Positions 1 through 7,089 of a stretch of DNA of 12,119 bases are shown piece after piece (position 1 is the stretch's first letter; each line of letters starts with the position of its first letter). A program made the translations under genes and the position numbers. The DNA is from Bacillota bacterium. Lineage in GTDB: Bacteria; Bacillota; Clostridia; Lachnospirales; Lachnospiraceae. The stretch covers positions 1-12,119 of the forward strand of contig JAEZKD010000105.1 in assembly GCA_023415655.1 (NCBI GenBank). Reading direction: 5' to 3'. Under the pieces are notes generated by a model that searched no databases, was not told the origin of the DNA, and was given only the letters and a program-made list of their open reading frames with translations.

Positions 1-2
1 CA

Positions 3-380
3 ATAAAGGATGGAAATTATCCCACCATTGATCTCTCACTTATGAAAAATGAATCCTTCATAGGACTTAAAAAGGTGCAAAAATTTACCACGATTGGATT
101 AAGACTTTGCGAAGAAGCAGGGTTTCACCCCAATATAATATGTGAGACAATGAACTGGGAAACAGTACATATGATGATTGCCTCTGGAATGGGTGTTGGC
201 TTCATTCCTAAAATATTGATTGGCACCATCAAAGACCCTGCCATAACCCCATGTTATTATCAGCTTTCATCACCAGTCTACCGAGATTATGCTCTGGTTC
301 GTCGCCCAGGTATCATCCTATCCGAGGCCGCCAATATTCTCCAGGACAGTATGCGAAATATGTTTAGAACATTATATTGA
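3..380 (+). CDS. LysR-family transcriptional regulator, C-terminal part (cut by the window edge)
   Basis: The frame is open from the first bases of the window, before the first ATG at 42, so this is the 3' end of a gene that begins to the left. The readable protein begins IKDGNYPTIDLSLMKNES, which matches the middle of a LysR substrate-binding domain, where a 'pyxidlxxLkdepFI'-like segment is typical. The stretch ETVHMMIASGMGVGFIPK is the characteristic 'v..lVaaGlGialLP' segment near the effector pocket. The end (YALVRRPGIILSEAANIL, then a short helix) fits the family's normal C-terminus, so the 3' end looks intact. The DNA-binding winged helix-turn-helix is outside the window, so target genes and ligand cannot be named. 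LysR regulators usually control divergently transcribed neighbours to their 5' side, which are not visible. The gene converges on the broken lipoprotein gene and gives no evidence of controlling it. Confidence 0.85.
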   Translation: MKDGNYPTIDLSLMKNESFIGLKKVQKFTTIGLRLCEEAGFHPNIICETMNWETVHMMIASGMGVGFIPKILIGTIKDPAITPCYYQLSSPVYRDYALVRRPGIILSEAANILQDSMRNMFRTLY

Positions 381-577
381 AATATGTTAAATAAAGATAT
401 TATTATCACTTTCACTACTACAACATTATCTTTTATGTCAGAACAAGCCACCGGCTTAGCAGTGGCTTGTTCTGTCCCTATAATTATATGATAAGCTTAT
501 ATCTCATTTGTTTTGCATCTGTTATGCCAAAGATTATTGAGTTCTGTTTAAATCGAAACACATTACATTAGTTAATG
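381..577. other. Non-coding gap with no confident gene
   Basis: Apart from the hairpin at 439-474 I see no gene here. A 27-codon open stretch on the minus strand (about 484-567) has no start codon, Shine-Dalgarno site or recognisable motif, so it is not called. It could be scar sequence left when the 3' half of the neighbouring transporter gene was lost. The junction contains a small palindrome, ACATTA-GT-TAATGT. Confidence 0.5.
439..474. terminator. Hairpin between converging genes, probable bidirectional terminator
   Basis: A perfect 13-bp inverted repeat (439-451 CAGAACAAGCCAC with 462-474) encloses a 10-nt loop. It lies about 60 bases after the LysR stop codon and about 100 bases beyond the end of the lipoprotein remnant. 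The position and stem strength suit a transcription terminator serving both strands. The following bases (TCCCTATAATTATA) are A/T-rich but do not form a true T-run, so termination efficiency is uncertain. Confidence 0.55.
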
Positions 578-1012
578 TCAATCACCAAGTCTTCCACCAA
601 TTACTGTCTTCCCTTTTAATAAATTCCAGTCAAAATCACCCTCAATCGTTTTATCTCTTGCTACGAGGAAGTTTCCTGCACGTTGAGTTAACTGTGCAAA
701 GTTAACTACATAATCTTTTTCACCTTGATTATAAACGTAGATCGAAGCTTCCGATCCCATAAAACCAATATCTGCATTGCCACTTAACAGGGCAGTCATA
801 GTTTTATCAGCCCCAAGACCATTGACTAAGTTAATCTTTAATCCCTCATCATCAAAATAACCTTCTTCAATTGCTACATACATCGGTGCATAAAAGATGG
901 AATGAGCAACTTCAGTCAAATTAACCTCTATCGCATTTGTTTTTTTCTTACAACCGCATAGACTGCATAACATAAGTGATACAATGAACAAAGCAATTGC
1001 GCGTTTTTTCAT
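578..1012 (-). pseudogene. Truncated ABC-transporter substrate-binding lipoprotein (NMT1/THI5/SsuA-like), N-terminal half only
   Basis: The ATG at 1012 gives a 144-residue product. Residues 1-20 form a lipoprotein signal (MKKR, a hydrophobic core, then lipobox LCGC with Cys21). The mature part VNLTEVAHSIFYAPMYVAIE, followed by GLKINLVNGLGADKTMTALL and NADIGFMGSE, is the first lobe of NMT1/THI5-like periplasmic-binding proteins, which carry aminopyrimidine, sulfonate or similar small ligands to an ABC permease. Such proteins are normally about 320-340 residues. This one stops just after GKTVIGGRLGD, where the family continues with a glycine-rich segment and the whole second lobe. No continuation was found in other frames downstream, and no permease or ATPase gene follows. 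It is therefore probably a deletion remnant rather than a simple frameshift. The Shine-Dalgarno AAGGGGG (1019-1025) is well placed but lies inside a strong hairpin. The ATG at 1081 was rejected because it would bury the signal peptide. Confidence 0.75.
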
Positions 1013-1015
1013 TGA

Positions 1016-1070
1016 AATCCCCCTTGGATTCTTACTGATACTACATAGTATATCGAATCCAAGGGGGATT
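1016..1070 (-). repeat. Perfect 16-bp inverted repeat sequestering the lipoprotein ribosome-binding site
   Basis: Arms 1016-1031 (AATCCCCCTTGGATTC) and 1055-1070 (GAATCCAAGGGGGATT) are perfect reverse complements around a 23-nt centre. The centre holds a second, nested palindrome, ATACTA-CA-TAGTAT (1038-1051). In minus-strand RNA the distal arm contains the Shine-Dalgarno AAGGGGG, and the start codon at 1012-1010 lies three bases beyond the arm. The hairpin also begins 22 bases after the htrA stop codon. It could act as a translational block, an htrA 3'-end or processing structure, or a terminator. The last is weak because no T-run follows on either strand. Confidence 0.85.
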
Positions 1071-1092
1071 GTGCTTGTCACTGATTTATTTT

Positions 1093-2622
1093 TTATCTAC
1101 CACGAAAACCTAAGGTTACCTCAACATCCTTAGCGATGTATTCACCATTCTGTAATACCTTGAGGTTCATTGTTACAGTTGTTCCACCTCTTGTGTAGCT
1201 TAGAGTGTTGGATAAATCCTGCATCGTCTCTAACTTCTTACCATTGATTCCAACGATGATATCACCTTTGACAATTCCAGCTTTTTGAGCTGCAGTACCT
1301 TCGCCAACTTCATAAACTAAGATTCCGACTGGCATACCAAAGGCTTCTGCATAGTTAGCTTCAACATTCTTACCTGTAATACCTAGATATCCCATCTCAT
1401 CTTCTTTTAAGTCTTCACGGTTCATTAAATCGTTGATGATTGGAATTGCTTCTGAGATAGGGATTGCATAACCAATTCCTTCTACTTCTGTAGAGGCATA
1501 TTTTACAGAGTTGATACCAATAATCTCTCCTCTTGCATTGATCAATGCACCACCACTATTCCCTGGATTGATCGCTGCATCTGTTTGAAGTAGATTCAAT
1601 GTTGCATTTTCTGTTGTTACTTCTCGATCTAATGCGCTGATATAGCCAACGGTTACTGACTGTCCATATCCTAATGCATTACCTATCGCAATTGCCATCT
1701 CACCAGTTTTTACTTGATCTGAATCACCTAAGGTAGCAATTCGAATACTCTTAATTGTCTCTTCTGTTAAATCGCTAATCTTTACAGATACCACTGCAAG
1801 ATCAGAGGATGGTTCGGTTCCTTTGATGGTTGCCAATGCCTTGCTTTCATTGATAAATTCAATTTCTACTGCTGTTGCATCTTCCACGACATGGTTATTT
1901 GTTGCAATCAACAATTCATCATCGTTTTGCCCAATGATGATACCAGAACCACTTCCACTTACTTCACTTTCAAACTTTCTTCCAAAGAAATCATACTCTG
2001 TCATCGTTGTCGTACTGTTAATAGCAACGATAGAAGGCATTACATTTTCTACTACTCCTGATACATCCGTTGCAACGATGGCTGTTGATCCCGTCTGTAC
2101 AACCAAACCATCATCACTTGAAGCCGTAGTGTCATTACTATAATCCTCATATTCGCCTAGCGATTGCATACCAACTACGCTGTTAGCCTGCTTCTTAGGC
2201 TCCTGAAGGTATTGAACCCCTTGAAATGCAGCACCTGCTATGATACCAAATAATGCAGCTGAGGTTACCAAGGCAATCGTCTTTTTTACCAATCCTTTTC
2301 CAGCAGTTTTATTCTTCTTAACAGATTCCTTCTGATTTACCATGTTTGGATCAGTAAAGTTGAGATTTGCAAAGTTTTGTTCTGGACTGTTATGTTCCGA
2401 TGTACTCTGCTCAAACCTAGGTTGTTGGATTGGTTCTTGCTCTACCGTATTGCGCTGTGACATCTCTTTATTATTCTCAGCTTCACTTTCAGGTGTAGGA
2501 TACAAAATAAAATTCGGTTCACTTCCCGATTCCTGCTCTATCTTTGATGTTTCTTGATTTTTATCTTTTTTCATACTTTCATTTTCACTATGATATAATT
2601 CATTCCAAAATTCGTCGTTCAT
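1093..2622 (-). CDS. htrA: Membrane-anchored HtrA/DegP-like S1C serine protease with one PDZ domain
   Basis: The product is a 509-residue surface protease/chaperone that would degrade or refold misfolded exported proteins. Residues 1-110 form a hydrophilic, Glu/Asn/Gln-rich cytoplasmic segment. A transmembrane helix follows at about 115-137 (TIALVTSAALFGIIAGAAFQ), then a Ser/Thr/Asp-rich linker. The trypsin-like domain spans about 188-400 with the full catalytic triad: His244 (TNNHVV), Asp274 (SSDLAVV) and Ser356 (NPGNSGGAL). One PDZ domain lies at about 408-500 (GYLGI, then AGIVKGDIIVGINGKKL). This is the usual Firmicute HtrA/YyxA architecture, with an intracellular N-terminus and an external protease. 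The start at 2622 has Shine-Dalgarno AAAGGAG at 7-8 nt. An extended -10 promoter lies upstream, separating it from pheA, so it probably has its own transcript. The broken lipoprotein gene follows 80 bases downstream and may be read through. Nothing needed for activity is visibly missing. Confidence 0.95.
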   Translation of the reverse strand: MNDEFWNELYHSENESMKKDKNQETSKIEQESGSEPNFILYPTPESEAENNKEMSQRNTVEQEPIQQPRFEQSTSEHNSPEQNFANLNFTDPNMVNQKESVKKNKTAGKGLVKKTIALVTSAALFGIIAGAAFQGVQYLQEPKKQANSVVGMQSLGEYEDYSNDTTASSDDGLVVQTGSTAIVATDVSGVVENVMPSIVAINSTTTMTEYDFFGRKFESEVSGSGSGIIIGQNDDELLIATNNHVVEDATAVEIEFINESKALATIKGTEPSSDLAVVSVKISDLTEETIKSIRIATLGDSDQVKTGEMAIAIGNALGYGQSVTVGYISALDREVTTENATLNLLQTDAAINPGNSGGALINARGEIIGINSVKYASTEVEGIGYAIPISEAIPIINDLMNREDLKEDEMGYLGITGKNVEANYAEAFGMPVGILVYEVGEGTAAQKAGIVKGDIIVGINGKKLETMQDLSNTLSYTRGGTTVTMNLKVLQNGEYIAKDVEVTLGFRGR

Positions 2623-2672
2623 ATTAAGCTCCTTTCCAACATATCACGGTTCATCGTTTTGTTGTTGAGTTC

Positions 2673-2701
2673 ATTATATCAACTGATTGTGTAGGAATTG
2701 T
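2673..2701 (-). promoter_or_regulatory. Putative htrA promoter (extended -10)
   Basis: On the minus strand, TGATATAAT gives an extended -10 (TATAAT at 2673-2678). A weak -35, ACAATT, sits at 2696-2701 with a 17-nt spacer. The predicted transcript would start near 2666 and carry a leader of about 43 nt. The weak -35 and the TGn element suggest constitutive or activator-assisted expression. No CIRCE or other stress operator was recognised. Confidence 0.6.
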
Positions 2702-2734
2702 GATTAGAAAGTGAAGTAATTATGAAAGTATGGA

Positions 2735-3868
2735 TTATACTGTATGATAATTACCAAGAATTTTCATATCCAATGCTTCTGCTTCAATTCCACGTAACGT
2801 ATTAATTACGCTGGCATCTTCTATACAACCATCAAAATCAACAAAGAATCGATATTCGAATTTCTTGCCAGCCAACGGCCTAGATTCAATTTTTGACATA
2901 TTTAAATTATTATAAATTATATGTGAAAGCATGCTATATAAAGTTCCACTCTCATGCAACAATGAAAAACATATACTCATCTTATCAGCATCTGCACAAT
3001 ACTCTTTCTTATTGGAGATGATAATAAATCTAGTAGAGTTACTATCCTCATGATTAATATGAGAAGCAAGTACCTCCAAGCCATATGTTTTTGCTGCTCT
3101 CACACTTGCAATTGCTGCTTGTCTTAGATCTTGGTCCTCTAGAATTTTCTTTGCACAACCTGCAGTACTACCTTCTTCTATCGTTTCCATCTTTGGGTAC
3201 TGTTCTAAGAATTTGCGGCTTTGCAATATCCCCTGCGGATGTGAGTAGACTTTACAAATCTCATCAAGCTTTGCACCAGGTAATGCTAATAACGCTTGCT
3301 CCACCTTAATGACGTGCTCTGCGATGATATGATTGTCATACTCAACGAGTAAATCATAGATGTCTGTGATCCCACCCGTAGTAGTATTCTCAATTGGAAG
3401 TACCCCATAATCAGCAACCCCTTGTGCGACAGCCTCCATGACATCACGAAAGGTCTTCGCTGGAAAACTTGTTATTTTAGTACCAAAACATTCTTCCATT
3501 GCTTGTTCTGTGTACGAACCATTCACTCCAAAAAATACTACCTTGGTCTGTTCTGTTTTTGGAATCGATGTAATTCTTGTGAAGCCACGATCTTTTTTCG
3601 ATTCCATCATAGAGTACTGTAGTTTACGGCTCATGGACATAATCTGTGAAAACAATTCACGAACTCCATGTCGGTTAAATTCACTGGTGACAAGTGCTTC
3701 GACAGCATTTAATTTTTGCTCTTCTCTTTCTTTATCCAATACCTGTTTTCCAGTACTAATTTTATATTCAGCGACCGCTGTCGAAACCTTCATCCTTTGT
3801 TCAAATAGCTCGACAATTTGTCGGTCGATCTTATCAATATCTTCTCTGCACTTTTGTAAATCAACCAT
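2735..3868 (-). CDS. pheA: Bifunctional chorismate mutase / prephenate dehydratase (P-protein)
   Basis: This 377-residue enzyme converts chorismate to prephenate and then to phenylpyruvate for phenylalanine synthesis in the cytoplasm. Residues 1-90 are an AroQ chorismate mutase. By alignment to the E. coli enzyme the catalytic set is present: Arg8, Arg25, Lys36, Asp45, Arg48, Glu49 and Gln84. Residues about 108-285 are the dehydratase, with GVNGSYTEQA (114-123), PIENTTTGGITDIYDLL (158-174), GSTAGCAKKI (233-242) and the catalytic NSTRF (277-281). Residues about 297-375 are an ACT domain with ESRP (328-331), which in this family binds phenylalanine for feedback inhibition. The start at 3868 was chosen because GGAGG (3876-3880) lies 7 nt upstream and the chorismate mutase helix begins there. 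The ATG at 3901 lies within the predicted transcription start region. The gene stands alone, without aro/trp neighbours in view. Its short leader leaves no room for a T-box, so the ACT domain is the visible control. Confidence 0.96.
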   Translation of the reverse strand: MVDLQKCREDIDKIDRQIVELFEQRMKVSTAVAEYKISTGKQVLDKEREEQKLNAVEALVTSEFNRHGVRELFSQIMSMSRKLQYSMMESKKDRGFTRITSIPKTEQTKVVFFGVNGSYTEQAMEECFGTKITSFPAKTFRDVMEAVAQGVADYGVLPIENTTTGGITDIYDLLVEYDNHIIAEHVIKVEQALLALPGAKLDEICKVYSHPQGILQSRKFLEQYPKMETIEEGSTAGCAKKILEDQDLRQAAIASVRAAKTYGLEVLASHINHEDSNSTRFIIISNKKEYCADADKMSICFSLLHESGTLYSMLSHIIYNNLNMSKIESRPLAGKKFEYRFFVDFDGCIEDASVINTLRGIEAEALDMKILGNYHTV

Positions 3869-3910
3869 AGTGTTTCCTCCGTTATCAATACTCCTTACCA
3901 TATCTTACTT

Positions 3911-3939
3911 ATTATATCCAACCCCATAGTAAATTTCAA
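3911..3939 (-). promoter_or_regulatory. pheA promoter
   Basis: TTGAAA (3934-3939) and TATAAT (3911-3916) on the minus strand are separated by exactly 17 nt. This is a strong sigma-A-type promoter. The predicted transcription start near 3904 gives a leader of about 36 nt ending at the pheA Shine-Dalgarno. That is too short for a T-box or a classical attenuator. Confidence 0.75.
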
Positions 3940-3973
3940 GCTATTGCATTTATTCGACTTTTTTCCATTTTTC

Positions 3974-4002
3974 TTGCACTCTATCCTTCCAAGTTTTATA
4001 AT
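3974..4002 (+). promoter_or_regulatory. Promoter of the anchored beta-propeller gene
   Basis: TTGCAC (3974-3979) and TATAAT (3997-4002) lie 17 nt apart on the plus strand. The predicted start near 4009 gives a leader of about 70 nt. It is divergent from the pheA promoter, with the two -35 boxes about 35 bases apart across a T-rich stretch, so a regulator bound between them could affect both. Confidence 0.7.
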
Positions 4003-4017
4003 AGAAGTATGATTAGT

Positions 4018-4044
4018 TTCACATCCATTTCATACGAATGTGAA
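4018..4044 (+). repeat. Short inverted repeat in the 5' leader
   Basis: TTCACAT (4018-4024) pairs with ATGTGAA (4038-4044), a perfect 7-bp stem with a 13-nt loop. It is located about 10 nt after the predicted transcription start and 20 nt before the Shine-Dalgarno. It could be an operator-like dyad or a leader hairpin; an alternative CATT/AATG pairing (4026-4029 with 4037-4040) also exists. The stem is short enough to be chance. Confidence 0.35.
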
Positions 4045-4078
4045 CGCAATACTTCCTATAACATAAGGGGGCTCACCT

Positions 4079-5101
4079 ATGAGTAAGCAATTAAAACAAA
4101 CACTAGTGGTCATATTAATAGGAGTTATTTTCCTTGCATTCCTGATTATTTCTTATTTTAAGAGCAAAACCTACTATAACGATGAAAATGTAATTGGAAA
4201 TACTGCAGGTAATCTTTACAATGGTGGACTCTTTAGCGAACATAATGGGCGTATCTACTTTAGTAATTTTAATGATGATGGTGCCTTATATAGTATGAAT
4301 TTGGAATGTAGTGAGGTAAAAAAAATAACGACTGACAAACCAACCTATATTAACGTAGATGACCATTACATCTACTATTCAAGAGTTAATGATACCAAAC
4401 AAGGTGCCAATGATGGTTTTAATAATTTTTATAGTCGTGGTATCTATCGCATCAATCACGATAATTCGAATTTGGTTATGCTCTTTAATGGACCAACGGG
4501 CTTAATGAGCTTATATGGTAACAAAATTCTGTATCAGCATTATACGACTCAGACTGGCATTACCTTTTATGAGGTGAAAATCAATGGTAAGGATGAGAAA
4601 AAACTTAGTGACGTTCCACTCCTCCCTGCCTCCTATTATGATGGCTACCTTTTCTATGCTGGAGCAAGTGATGATCATTACATCCATGCGATGAATATGG
4701 AAACCAAAGAAGACACAGTCATTTATGATGGTAATTGCTATATGCCGATTGCAACCAAGGATGGAATCTTCTTTATTGCTGTTGATGAAAATTACGCACT
4801 TTGTTATTATGACTTGAAAACTCAAACTAGAACTGTGTTAGTCGATCGTTTCTGTACAACCTACAATATCTCGAATGATCTATCTACCATCTATTATCAG
4901 GTAGATGGCGGAGAAAACAATCGTATCTGCAAATTAGATTTATCAACCTTAGTAACTGAAACCATCATCGATGGAGATTATAAAAACATACATGTCACTA
5001 GTAATTATGTCTTCTTCCGTGATTATAAGGAAACTAATACCTATGCTTATAGCCCCTCCACTGGTGCGCTTCAAATCTTTCATGCTCCTGTGATTGATTA
5101 A
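4079..5101 (+). CDS. Membrane-anchored beta-propeller-like protein (DUF5050-type)
   Basis: A 340-residue protein with an uncleaved N-terminal anchor: KQLKQ, then a hydrophobic helix at about 8-27, so the bulk should lie outside the membrane. The remainder is a run of about seven similar units. Each has an aromatic beta-strand (for example GRIYFSNF, HYIYYSRV, NKILYQHY, GYLFYAGA, DGIFFIAV, STIYYQVD, NYVFFRDY), then a charged turn and a second strand. They begin near residues 57, 97, 149, 189, 228, 269 and 309. Seven such units suggest a seven-bladed beta-propeller of the TolB/DUF5050 kind that is common in clostridial surface proteins. No catalytic motif is seen. A role in binding a cell-surface partner or sugar is only a guess. 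The start has Shine-Dalgarno AAGGGGG (4065-4071) at 7 nt. The gene is monocistronic between its own promoter and the hairpin at 5188-5242. Confidence 0.8.
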   Translation: MSKQLKQTLVVILIGVIFLAFLIISYFKSKTYYNDENVIGNTAGNLYNGGLFSEHNGRIYFSNFNDDGALYSMNLECSEVKKITTDKPTYINVDDHYIYYSRVNDTKQGANDGFNNFYSRGIYRINHDNSNLVMLFNGPTGLMSLYGNKILYQHYTTQTGITFYEVKINGKDEKKLSDVPLLPASYYDGYLFYAGASDDHYIHAMNMETKEDTVIYDGNCYMPIATKDGIFFIAVDENYALCYYDLKTQTRTVLVDRFCTTYNISNDLSTIYYQVDGGENNRICKLDLSTLVTETIIDGDYKNIHVTSNYVFFRDYKETNTYAYSPSTGALQIFHAPVID

Positions 5102-5187
5102 AGCTATCACATAACTATGGCTAATAGCAAAAAGAACATATCATGGAATGAATTGTTTAAATCGAAATTCATATCAGAATAACACAA

Positions 5188-5242
5188 TAATAGAAGAAAA
5201 GAGTTTGGCAACTGATGTTTGTCAAACTCTTTCCTTCTATTA
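5188..5242. terminator. Long bidirectional terminator hairpin
   Basis: Arms 5188-5207 and 5223-5242 pair over 20 positions with a single A-C mismatch on the plus strand (a G-U wobble on the minus strand). The pairing extends 3-4 more pairs into the loop. The outer parts are purine-rich on one arm and pyrimidine-rich on the other, so each strand carries a T/C-rich 3' arm (TCTTTCCTTCTATTA on plus; TCTTTTCTTCTATTA on minus). It lies between the converging beta-propeller and methyltransferase genes and would terminate both. Confidence 0.75.
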
Positions 5243-5267
5243 CTACGTTATTCAATTGCTATTTGTT

Positions 5268-6470
5268 CTACTTCTCATTACATACCTGGAAAATGTAGAA
5301 TTTCAGATAATAGGATTCATCTGCTGCCCAAAGGATTGGATGATCTGGCGCTTGTGTACGATATTCCACCTGACGAAGGCGCTTTCTCACATTACGAGCA
5401 GCCTGCCCAACGGTTTCTGTAAATAATTCAGGTGTCATAAAGTGGGAGCAAGAACAAGTTGCAAGATAACCACCGTCTTTGATTAGCTTCATTGCACGCA
5501 AATTGATTTCACGATACCCCTTAATTGCATTCTTTACAGAATTTCTTGACTTTGTAAATGCTGGCGGATCAAGAATGATCACATCGAATTTCTCACCTTG
5601 CTCTTCGAGTCTAGGTAGTAATTCAAATACATCCTCACACTGAAAACGGACTACTTTTTGAAGTCCATTCAATTTTGCATTCATTGTTGCTTGTTCCACA
5701 CCAAGCTCGGAAGCATCTACCCCAATAACTTCTTTTGCTCCGCCAAGACCTGCATTTAAGGCAAAGGAACCAGTATGTGTAAAGCAATCCAATACTTTTG
5801 CATCCTTACATAAGCGTTGTATCGCCAAACGGTTGTACTTCTGATCTAAGAAAAATCCAGTCTTTTGACCTTCTTCTACATCTACGTAATATTTCACACC
5901 ATTCTCTTCAATAATGACATTCGTATCAAATTCATCACCGATGAAGCCTTTGATACGTTCCATTCCCTCTTGCAATCGAACCTTAGCATCCGAACGTTCG
6001 TAAACCCCACGAATTGTGATTCCATCTTCTGCAAGAATCTCTTTTAATAATTTAACGATCGTTAACTTCATCTGATCAATTCCAAGAGCAAGCGATTGTA
6101 CAACCAAAACATCTGCAAACTTGTCAATGACGATACCTGGTAAAAAGTCTGCTTCTCCAAATACCACGCGACAGCATGCAGTATCTACCGTTTTTTTACG
6201 ATACTCCCAAGCTTCTTGTAAGCGAAGTCTTAAGAATGCTTCATCAATTTCCTGACCTTTGATGCGGCTCATCATACGAACTCGAATTTTAGAATTCTCA
6301 TTAATAAAGCCTGTCCCCATACAATAGCCATCAAAGTCCTGAACTTCAACTAAGCCACCATTGATATATTCTCCCTTGACTTGAGCAATTTCGTTATCAA
6401 ACACCCAGAGACCACCGGATTTTAAACTTCTTCCCTCACCTTTTTTTAATACAACCACTGCTTTCTCCAT
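5268..6470 (-). CDS. Class I SAM-dependent rRNA large-subunit methyltransferase, RlmI/YwbD-like
   Basis: A 400-residue cytoplasmic methyltransferase. Residues 1-75 form a PUA-type RNA-binding domain (KKGEGRSLKSGGLWVFDNEI). A central region at about 76-200 carries the family signature FGEADFLPG (104-112). GQKTGFFLDQ (201-210) precedes the Rossmann fold. SAM motif I is DCFTHTGSF (228-236), the acidic ribose-binding stretch is GVDAS (250-254), and the catalytic-site motif is DPPAF (301-305), followed by ATCSCSHFM. In E. coli, RlmI makes m5C1962 in 23S rRNA using this fold; the same target is likely but unproven here. The start at 6470 matches where the PUA domain begins in relatives. AGGAAAGG (6481-6488) lies about 10 nt upstream and overlaps the gtrA-like stop codon. 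The ATG at 6503 has a poorer site. It follows the gtrA-like gene by 16 bases, indicating co-transcription and possible translational coupling. Length and motifs look complete. Confidence 0.92.
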   Translation of the reverse strand: MEKAVVVLKKGEGRSLKSGGLWVFDNEIAQVKGEYINGGLVEVQDFDGYCMGTGFINENSKIRVRMMSRIKGQEIDEAFLRLRLQEAWEYRKKTVDTACCRVVFGEADFLPGIVIDKFADVLVVQSLALGIDQMKLTIVKLLKEILAEDGITIRGVYERSDAKVRLQEGMERIKGFIGDEFDTNVIIEENGVKYYVDVEEGQKTGFFLDQKYNRLAIQRLCKDAKVLDCFTHTGSFALNAGLGGAKEVIGVDASELGVEQATMNAKLNGLQKVVRFQCEDVFELLPRLEEQGEKFDVIILDPPAFTKSRNSVKNAIKGYREINLRAMKLIKDGGYLATCSCSHFMTPELFTETVGQAARNVRKRLRQVEYRTQAPDHPILWAADESYYLKFYIFQVCNEK

Positions 6471-6486
6471 GATGTTTCTGCCTTTC

Positions 6487-6942
6487 CTAATCACATTGTT
6501 CATCCACTTGTTTGGATGTTGTTTTAAAGATAAATAACTTACTTAAAATATAATTTACAATAATAACCAATACCCCGAGAACTAATTTCACAATCATATT
6601 CGGAAAATGTAGCCACGTAACAAAAATTAAAAGCCCTACTTCTTCTAGGCCTAAGGTAACTAAACGAGCTGAGAAGAATTTAATAATTTTCTGTAGCTCT
6701 TTTGTTTTTTCTGCAATGCCACTTCGAAATACAATTAAATTATTCGTAATATATGCAAATGTGACTGCAAGTACCCATGCGATAACATTCGCAATTAAAT
6801 GGTTCACTCCCCACTTGTTACAGATTATATCAAAAGAGACAAGGTTAACTGCTGTTGTTAATAAACCAACAATGACATAGCTCACAGTCTCTCTCGTCAC
6901 AAACTTTTTCCATAATTTTTTTATCATCATCTGAGCTTGCAT
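6487..6942 (-). CDS. GtrA-like four-helix membrane protein
   Basis: A small, 151-residue, very hydrophobic protein with four predicted membrane helices at about 20-42, 48-72, 86-112 and 117-139. The GtrA pattern is clear: SYVIVGLLTTAVNLVSFDII in helix 1, then a loop with YITNNLIVFRS, and a final YILSKLFIF with a basic end. GtrA proteins are thought to help move or present lipid-linked sugars for surface polysaccharide glycosylation, often beside a glycosyltransferase; none is visible here. The start is taken as the ATG at 6942 because AGAGG (6950-6954) then lies 7 nt away. A GTG at 6945 is in frame but only 4 nt from it. It is the first gene of a two-gene unit with the rRNA methyltransferase. 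That pairing is probably shared transcription rather than shared function. Confidence 0.85.
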   Translation of the reverse strand: MQAQMMIKKLWKKFVTRETVSYVIVGLLTTAVNLVSFDIICNKWGVNHLIANVIAWVLAVTFAYITNNLIVFRSGIAEKTKELQKIIKFFSARLVTLGLEEVGLLIFVTWLHFPNMIVKLVLGVLVIIVNYILSKLFIFKTTSKQVDEQCD

Positions 6943-6972
6943 CACACGACCTCTATTCCTATTAATGTCCTT

Positions 6973-7001
6973 ATTATAGCAAACTAATCAAAGAAAAACA
7001 A
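6973..7001 (-). promoter_or_regulatory. Promoter of the gtrA-like/rRNA methyltransferase unit
   Basis: TTGTTT (6996-7001) and TATAAT (6973-6978) on the minus strand have a 17-nt spacer. TGC directly before the -10 makes it an extended -10 type. The predicted start near 6966 leaves a leader of about 24 nt. It faces the comFB promoter, whose -35 begins at 7012. Confidence 0.7.
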
Positions 7002-7011
7002 CTTACTTCTC

Positions 7012-7040
7012 TTTACAAATGAGCTTTCTAGTGGTAAATT
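7012..7040 (+). promoter_or_regulatory. Possible comFB promoter
   Basis: TTTACA (7012-7017) and TAAATT (7035-7040) have a 17-nt spacer on the plus strand. The -10 matches the consensus at only four of six positions, so this is tentative. No ComK-type or other competence operator was recognised. Confidence 0.45.
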
Positions 7041-7089
7041 AGATATAGATGGTGTATATTGTCAATAAGCTATATTTGGGGGAATGTTC

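Noticed and set aside
545..558. A 14-base match TGTTTAAATCGAAA shared with 5154-5167
   Set aside because: In AT-rich DNA of this length one such match is expected to be near chance level. No flanking similarity extends it, so it is not called a repeat element.
484..567. Minus-strand 27-codon open stretch, possible relic of the lipoprotein's 3' end
   Set aside because: There is no start, no ribosome site and no recognisable similarity to the second lobe of NMT1-like proteins.
1013..1081. N-terminal extension of the lipoprotein from the ATG at 1081
   Set aside because: It would translate the inverted repeat and bury the lipoprotein signal. The ATG at 1012 has the Shine-Dalgarno and the signal peptide right after it.
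3085..3929. Plus-strand open frames opposite pheA
   Set aside because: They are antisense shadows of a gene with complete catalytic motifs, and none has a ribosome site or recognisable domain.
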